A stretch of DNA of 11,563 nucleotides from NCBI GenBank assembly GCA_023091735.1, contig JALKBU010001393.1:1-11563 (forward strand), in the 5' to 3' direction. Position numbers and translations under genes: made by a program. Below, piece after piece: positions 7,330-11,563 of the stretch. This stretch comes from Trichomonas tenax. Taxonomy: Eukaryota; Parabasalia; Trichomonadida; Trichomonadidae. How positions within the stretch are numbered: position 1 is the first letter of the stretch; every line of letters begins with the position of its first letter. Below the pieces are notes generated by a model, which saw only the letters and a program-made list of their open reading frames with translations, did no database searches and was not told where the DNA came from.

Positions 7330-7629
7330 TATTTTAAAAAACGTCTTTTATTTCAGCAACTAATTAGATATTGTTGATTAATTACATTACCAAAGTACAG
7401 GAATCCAGTTATATATATATATTCGAAATATGTGTTTTGATGCCAGTTAGTGTCATTATATTGAATCATTATTTGAATGTTGTAATTGACTGGAAAAGCA
7501 GCATAAATAAACATACGATAGTTTTATGTTTTTTTTTTCACAAATCTTAAATGTTGCACTTTATTGAGTCTTCTTCACAAGAAAAAGATCAAAATGTGAG
7601 ATAACGATAGGTTTGGCCATAAATTAAAA
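7330..7629. other. AT-rich spacer between copy 2 and eL18
   Basis: About 300 bases with no convincing reading frame, tRNA or promoter 11-mer. It contains a short TA run near 7415-7424 and a run of nine T at about 7530-7538. TGTCATTATATTGAATC near 7451 resembles an initiator context, but no start codon follows suitably. Confidence 0.4.
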
Positions 7630-7641
7630 AGGGGCGCCCCT
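7630..7641. promoter_or_regulatory. GC-rich 12-base palindrome upstream of eL18
   Basis: AGGGGCGCCCCT is a perfect palindrome, 39 bases before the eL18 ATG, in an otherwise AT-rich spacer. No other promoter in the window has it, and eL18 lacks the TTTACATGTCA element seen at other genes. A binding site for a factor controlling ribosomal protein genes is a reasonable inference. Confidence 0.45.
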
Positions 7642-7665
7642 GGTATCTGAAAAAAGCGGTTTTGG

Positions 7666-7678
7666 TCTCCCTTTCTCC
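7666..7678 (+). promoter_or_regulatory. Pyrimidine tract at the eL18 start
   Basis: TCTCCCTTTCTCC is 13 uninterrupted pyrimidines ending two bases before the ATG. It resembles the 5' TOP tracts or pyrimidine-rich initiators of ribosomal protein genes in other eukaryotes. Whether transcription starts within it cannot be told from sequence. Confidence 0.4.
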
Positions 7679-7680
7679 GT

Positions 7681-8241
7681 ATGGGTGTTGACCTTGACCA
7701 CCGCTCATTCCGCACACAGAGGCACGAGCCTAAGACACAGGACGTCCAGATGAAGATGCTCCACAACCTCTACTCCTTCCTTGCCCGCCGCACAGGAAAT
7801 GACTTCAACGCTAAGGTTGCTCGCCGCCTCTGCCTCTCCAGCACACTTAGGCGTCCATACTCACTCTCCCGCCTCGCCACATCCCTCAAGGACAAGGATG
7901 GAGAGACAATCGCCGTTCTCGTCTCCAAGATCACAAACGACGAGCGCCTCCTTGAAGTCCCAAAGATGAAGGTCTGCGCTCTCAAGTTCTCTGAGACAGC
8001 CCGTGCCCGTATCGTCGCTGCTGGTGGCGAATGCTTCACATTCGACCAACTCGCACAGCTCCGCCCAACAGGCGAGAAGTGCCTCCTCCTCGAAGGCGAC
8101 CGCTCCCGCCGCCTCGTCAACAAGCACTTCGGCGCTGCTCCAGGTGACGACAACTCCAAGACACGCCCGAAGATTGCTTCACACGGCCGTAAGTTCGAAA
8201 TGGCTCGTGGCCGCAGAGCTTCCAGATGGTACCACGCTTAA
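7681..8241 (+). CDS. RPL18: 60S ribosomal protein eL18
   Basis: The 186-residue product is full length for eukaryotic eL18 (about 186-188). Hallmarks run in order: MGVD start, basic N-terminus with HEPKTQD, YSFLARRT at about 32-39, PYSLSRL, the VPKMKVCALKFSETARARI block, AAGGECFTFDQLA, GDRSRR..NKHFGAAPG, and the terminal GRKFEMARGRRAS. It is a component of the large ribosomal subunit in the cytosol. Codon use is very different from its neighbours: most third positions are C or G (CTC, CGC, GCC, AAG), and the gene is far more GC-rich than the flanking AT-rich DNA. This fits a highly expressed gene in trichomonads rather than foreign origin. It lies between two copies of the multicopy unit and shares no spacer element with them. 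Confidence 0.97.
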   Translation: MGVDLDHRSFRTQRHEPKTQDVQMKMLHNLYSFLARRTGNDFNAKVARRLCLSSTLRRPYSLSRLATSLKDKDGETIAVLVSKITNDERLLEVPKMKVCALKFSETARARIVAAGGECFTFDQLAQLRPTGEKCLLLEGDRSRRLVNKHFGAAPGDDNSKTRPKIASHGRKFEMARGRRASRWYHA

Positions 8242-8476
8242 GCGCCTTTATATGGAATTGCTAATAATATTATAAAAAAGAATATAGGAATATTTTGTCC
8301 TCAGTCCTAATGTCATTACATATTTCAAATCAATACTACATTGCTTAAATTAAACAAATAAATCGAACAATTTGATTATATTTTCAAATTCGTCATTTTA
8401 CTTGAATATTCAATTGAAACAGTTCTCACTTTATAATAATATAGTAATTCTTTAATATAAAATAACAAAATTAACA
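8242..8476. other. Convergent 3' spacer between eL18 and the SAPS-like gene
   Basis: This 235-base AT-rich stretch lies between converging stop codons. I see no reading frame, structured RNA or repeat. It must contain the polyadenylation sites of both genes. Confidence 0.5.
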
Positions 8477-10069
8477 TTAATATCTTTCTAAATTTTCAAG
8501 TTGACCTTTATAACTTTCTCCGTATGTTGTGTTGATTAGATAACTTCTCAGAACAACCCTTGAATCATAGAAATCTTTGTAGTTAGAAACTTGATTAAAT
8601 TGTTGATCGAGAATCGCGTTATATTTTCTTTCTGCTTCTATTGCTTCAAAGATTTCACACAGCGTTCCCTTAAATCCTATATTATAGTCATCTGAGAGCA
8701 TTCCAATAAGAGCAGGAATAACCATTTGTGCAATCATTGCAACAATCTTTTTTCTTGTTAATGTTGCGCCAATGAACTTCCTAAAGACTTCCTGGAAGAA
8801 ACTTGAACCGTTGAAAGCGAATAATAAACGAAGAAGCTGTGGAATGAAGTCTGTTGCCATCAATAAATCTTCTGTTGCTTCTGAATATTTGATCATGAAT
8901 GAGAGGAATTTCAAGGCATAGTAATGGCAATGATAGAACTGTGTTTTCGCATTCCGCAGCTGCATAACGGCTGAATAAACAAAATTAAGCAAGTGTGGAG
9001 CAAATTGTGGTGTGAAAAATGCAAGAATAGAAAGCCACTTCTGATCATCGATGATTCTGTCTGATGGATCATATTCGATTTCGCACAATGTGATGAATTG
9101 TGTCGTCAAGAATCGCTTTGACAAAACTTGCGAAGATAAGCAGCTCGCCATCAATCGATACAACGCGGCTGTGCGCTGAACGTCTTTGTTCGCATAATAC
9201 TGAAATTCGTTTTCACTTGGTGTAGATCGATAATTGATCAACTCGCGATATATAATTTCGTCGAAACCGAGCTTAATAAGATATTTCTGAAGATTTACAA
9301 GAGTTTCGTCGTTCTTGCAGAACTTGATTAGCAAAAGGGAAACTTCTGGAATGTCGATGTGATGAATGAGTCTGCAAAGGAATCCACACTGATCGATCAA
9401 CGAATCCGGGTCTGTATCGAGAATTCCTGATATAATCGAAGTAAATCTTCCGACCATGAACATGTTTGGGTCTTCTTGTACCATGATTTCTGCACCGAGG
9501 AACTGGAATCTGTCTGCCCTGATGAAGTTGTGCATAATCTTGTGATCGAAAGAAAGAAAAATCGAGTAAGCTTTGTCTGCGAGCTCTCTGTCTTCTTTGT
9601 TGAAGCACGTTTGTATCAAATCGTTCATCCTGACGCAGAAGAAGTTGATGATAGACTTGTTTCCGTTCCGAAACAGCTTTAAACTTGCGTCGACTTTTAA
9701 GACGTCAATTAATGGAATTAATGGACCGATTTTGATCTGAACTGTTTCCTGTTCCTGCTTAGAACCTTTCTTTCCTTTCCCTTTCTTCTTTCGCTTCAAG
9801 CCTTTGAAAACGTCTGGATTCGGATTGCCTGAAACAAATGAGTCGATATTTGGTAGTTCTTGTGCAATGATGGAGTCAACACTCGGCCCCTCTTTGTCGT
9901 ATTCTTTGCTGTTGTGAAGTTCTGAATCGATGTTATCATTGTCGAGTGTCATCGCGTTGAAGAAGCTTCTTAGTGAAAAAGACTGTTTCTTTTTGTCTTC
10001 TTCTTTCGCTGATTCTGTTTTCTTCATATCGAACATCTTCAGGAAGTCAAAATTCATATTAAAAATCAT
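8477..10069 (-). CDS. SAPS-like phosphatase-associated helical-repeat protein (PP6/Sit4 regulatory subunit type)
   Basis: The 530-residue protein starts with a low-complexity, charged region of about 110 residues containing a basic tract (LKRKKKGKGKKGSK, 91-104) that could be a nuclear signal. Residues 115-510 are an all-helical repeat. The order of blocks matches SAPS-domain proteins: an early IINFFC helix, ADKAYSIFLSFD, a VGRFTSIISGIL helix, LIDQCGFLCRLIHH, an LGFDEIIYRELI helix, TAALYRLMASCLS, and late LLRLLFAFNGSSFFQEVFRKF. SAPS proteins bind Sit4/PP6-type Ser/Thr phosphatase catalytic subunits and direct them to substrates. A different armadillo-type protein, such as a PP2A B56 relative, cannot be excluded. 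The ATG at 10069 is preceded 35 bases away by TTTACGTGTCA. It is divergent from copy 3 of the multicopy gene. The gene appears intact. Confidence 0.6.
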   Translation of the reverse strand: MIFNMNFDFLKMFDMKKTESAKEEDKKKQSFSLRSFFNAMTLDNDNIDSELHNSKEYDKEGPSVDSIIAQELPNIDSFVSGNPNPDVFKGLKRKKKGKGKKGSKQEQETVQIKIGPLIPLIDVLKVDASLKLFRNGNKSIINFFCVRMNDLIQTCFNKEDRELADKAYSIFLSFDHKIMHNFIRADRFQFLGAEIMVQEDPNMFMVGRFTSIISGILDTDPDSLIDQCGFLCRLIHHIDIPEVSLLLIKFCKNDETLVNLQKYLIKLGFDEIIYRELINYRSTPSENEFQYYANKDVQRTAALYRLMASCLSSQVLSKRFLTTQFITLCEIEYDPSDRIIDDQKWLSILAFFTPQFAPHLLNFVYSAVMQLRNAKTQFYHCHYYALKFLSFMIKYSEATEDLLMATDFIPQLLRLLFAFNGSSFFQEVFRKFIGATLTRKKIVAMIAQMVIPALIGMLSDDYNIGFKGTLCEIFEAIEAERKYNAILDQQFNQVSNYKDFYDSRVVLRSYLINTTYGESYKGQLENLERY

Positions 10070-10104
10070 TCTAAATTTATGAAATTTGAAACCTTTCCGT
10101 TTAT

Positions 10105-10115
10105 TGACACGTAAA
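10105..10115 (-). promoter_or_regulatory. Initiator-like element of the SAPS-like gene
   Basis: The minus strand reads TTTACGTGTCA, one base different from the other copies, ending 35 bases before the ATG at 10069. As at 6140, this is also where similarity between copy 2 and copy 3 begins. Confidence 0.45.
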
Positions 10116-10188
10116 CAATGATCGTTATTTTATTTCTGTCACGTAAATATAACAAATATTTTGAATTTTTTTAGAAAATATTGAGAAA

Positions 10189-10201
10189 TTTACGAATGTC
10201 C
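10189..10201 (+). promoter_or_regulatory. Variant initiator-like element of copy 3
   Basis: TTTACGAATGTCC lies 31 bases before the ATG at 10233. Compared with copies 1 and 2 the final TCA has become TCC, which removes the A at the proposed start site, so this copy may be less active. Confidence 0.25.
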
Positions 10202-10236
10202 TTATTTTGATGTAATTTTTTCTTCATTTAAGATGA

Positions 10237-11280
10237 ATTTATATCTTCGGAATATTTCATTTCACATTACACATTTGTTGTTCGTGGTCCAGATACTATC
10301 CAGGCAATGATTATCAGGTTTACAAGTTCAAAACAGAAGAGCTTTTAAATGGTCAAAATAACTACAGCATCAGTATCTGCATTTTCAAGGACATTGTTGG
10401 TAGCGGTGTTATCCGCTTTCATAATCCAGGAACAGGTGCGTTAGTTCTTCATGAGTCTTGTTCTTACACAAATTGTTCGAAAAGCAATGGAGAAGGCGGC
10501 TGTTTTTATTTTTATAAAGGTTGTGAGTGTATCCAAGAAGGAATCACATCCAGCAAATGCTATTCTTCTAATATTGGCCAATTTAGTTCTGTTTATTTGA
10601 ATTATGCAAATTCACAATCTCAATATAAGCGAAATTCATTGATTTCATCATCAGTTGACTTATGCTCATATGAGAAAACTTCTCCTGGATGGGCAGCTAT
10701 TTATCAATGCTATGGTATTCAACAAATCACATCAATCAACGTCACAAACTGCAAAGGTCAATACACAGCTGCACTTTATATTTATGGATTTTATCAGCAA
10801 AGCATTGTTTATTTTTCTAATTTTGCGAACAATACAAGGACAGATAACAGTAATAGTAATTCCATCACATATTTTTATGGTAGTCAAGATGGTACTGCAT
10901 TCATCATATCTAAGTGTTCATATTACAACAACAGCGAACTTAAATCAGGCGGTCGCGTTATTTATGGTTATTCTTCAATCAACATTTCACACTGTTGCAT
11001 CAAAGAAAACACACTCACATACACATTCTATGTTGTTTCAGGTCAAAAATTTTTTGTTTCCGACTGTTTCATCGACCGCGATAACCAATTTGGTGACGTT
11101 AACATTACAAACAAAGTCATCAGTACTAATCAATGCTTTTTTCTTTTTTCAACGAACGAAGAATCATTTGAAAATGAATCTTCTCCTTCATGTGCTATCA
11201 AATGTTCTTCGCACTTTATCAAATCTCGTTCAATGATTATATCTTATGCTCTTTCTTTTTTCATATCTTTCAAACAATAG
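10237..11280 (+). CDS. Multicopy Cys/Asn/Ser/Tyr-rich beta-helix-like protein, copy 3
   Basis: A 347-codon open frame runs from just after TGA 10234-10236 to TAG 11278-11280. Over the last 227 codons it is about 88.5% identical to copy 2 (26 replacements), with no insertion or stop. Near the N-terminus, after the shared YYPGN, copy 3 has DYQVYKFKTEELLNGQNN where copies 1 and 2 have GCDFYVNKNSSFTGSG, one codon longer; identity then resumes. The same Cys/Asn-rich beta-helix-like rungs and N-glycosylation sites are present. As in the other copies there is no in-frame ATG: the ATG at 10233 opens a 25-codon signal-peptide-like frame ending at TGA 10308-10310, and the first near-cognate in frame is TTG 10597. 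It is either an expressed member using an unusual start or one of a set of recently duplicated, already broken genes. Confidence 0.6.
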   Translation: MYIFGIFHFTLHICCSWSRYYPGNDYQVYKFKTEELLNGQNNYSISICIFKDIVGSGVIRFHNPGTGALVLHESCSYTNCSKSNGEGGCFYFYKGCECIQEGITSSKCYSSNIGQFSSVYLNYANSQSQYKRNSLISSSVDLCSYEKTSPGWAAIYQCYGIQQITSINVTNCKGQYTAALYIYGFYQQSIVYFSNFANNTRTDNSNSNSITYFYGSQDGTAFIISKCSYYNNSELKSGGRVIYGYSSINISHCCIKENTLTYTFYVVSGQKFFVSDCFIDRDNQFGDVNITNKVISTNQCFFLFSTNEESFENESSPSCAIKCSSHFIKSRSMIISYALSFFISFKQ

Positions 11281-11297
11281 CAAATCAATATTCAAAA

Positions 11298-11563
11298 AAA
11301 AAAATCACATTCGAAAGAAATCCGACAATTGTTCTGTATTTAACCAAATTATAAAAATACACATTAAAGGATCAAATTTGGTGTAAAAAGTCAAATTTTG
11401 GCGAAAACAAGAAAAATATTCACAATCGAAAACATGCTTTTCATCTCCAGATGCAAATCAATTGGCATTTGATAGATTTTATGATACTAAATAACATTTT
11501 AACGGGAAAATCACAAAAAATGAAGTAAAGCTAATTCTTTGATGGGCGGCATTTCTTGAGATT
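11298..11563. other. AT-rich spacer after copy 3
   Basis: This 266-base segment begins with an A run and shows no convincing frame, RNA gene or repeat shared with the rest of the window. It has no TTTACATGTCA element. Any gene it serves lies beyond the right edge. Confidence 0.4.

Larger units (their letters stand above)
10105..11297 (+). repeat. Multicopy gene unit, copy 3
   Basis: Direct repeat of 6140-7329, including about 128 bases of 5' flank and 17 bases after the stop codon. A poorly matching block lies at about 10308-10375. Together with copy 2 it flanks the eL18 and SAPS-like genes in direct orientation. Confidence 0.85.

Noticed and set aside
7330..7680. tRNA or small RNA gene in the spacer before eL18
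   Set aside because: No cloverleaf-compatible arms, internal A/B box pattern or other recognisable RNA structure was found by eye; the region is simple AT-rich sequence.
7770..8159. Minus-strand frame of 129 codons opposite eL18, with further long frames of both strands there
   Set aside because: They arise from the GC-rich, C-ending codon use of eL18, which removes stops on other frames. The translations are Arg/Ser-rich or low complexity with no family resemblance.
8477..10069. First reading as a PP2A B56 subunit
   Set aside because: The order of helical blocks fits the SAPS family better than the B56 HEAT-like core, and B56 signature stretches were not found. It remains an alternative.
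364..10201. CRISPR-like array or other regularly spaced repeats based on the TTTACATGTCA copies
   Set aside because: The copies are dispersed, tied to gene starts and not regularly spaced; they fit promoter elements of a eukaryotic genome.

Overview
The window looks like nuclear DNA of a parabasalid protist, most likely a Tritrichomonas- or Trichomonas-type flagellate. The evidence is intronless, tightly packed eukaryotic genes, very AT-rich spacers, a short promoter-like element just upstream of start codons, a C-ending codon bias in the ribosomal protein gene, and multicopy genes for Cys/Asn/Ser/Tyr-rich repetitive proteins. This assignment is inferred from style and family content; no species marker is present.

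Layout, left to right. (1) 1-424, minus strand: the 5' part of a multicopy beta-helix-like gene, cut by the window edge. (2) 653-2395, plus: a protein with a C2-like N-terminal domain and a long P/Q-rich tail with a PQ-[VI]-[VL]-YLQ repeat. (3) 2518-4011, minus: a seven-membrane-span protein of the GOLD-domain (GPR107/TMEM87/GPR180-like) type with no in-frame ATG at its 5' end. (4) 4412-5563, plus: a small AAA+ protein of clamp-loader type, closest in motifs to Elg1/ATAD5, with a PIP-like N-terminus. (5) 5626-6099, minus: an EF-hand protein. (6) 6140-7329, plus: second copy of the multicopy gene. (7) 7681-8241, plus: ribosomal protein eL18. (8) 8477-10069, minus: a SAPS-like phosphatase-associated helical-repeat protein. 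(9) 10105-11297, plus: third copy of the multicopy gene, followed by AT-rich spacer.

The main feature of interest is the three-copy family. Every copy lies head-to-head with an unrelated gene. Copies 1 and 2 form inverted repeats around about 5.7 kb of ordinary genes, and copies 2 and 3 form 1.19-kb direct repeats around eL18 and the SAPS-like gene. All three share the same mismatch between the only plausible ATG and the long reading frame. Copies 2 and 3 differ mostly by amino-acid replacements, and copy 3 has a strongly different N-terminal block. This resembles a diversifying surface-antigen family, but surface location is inference.

A second theme is a short element, TTTAC[AG]TGTCA, 16-40 bases upstream of four single-copy genes in the direction of transcription. 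A looser form, TTTAC-N-N-ATGTC, lies 31-33 bases upstream of the ATG of each multicopy gene. It is a candidate initiator-type core promoter for this genome.

The single-copy genes serve separate cellular roles (translation, DNA replication or repair, calcium response, phosphatase regulation, membrane traffic) and do not form an operon or one pathway.
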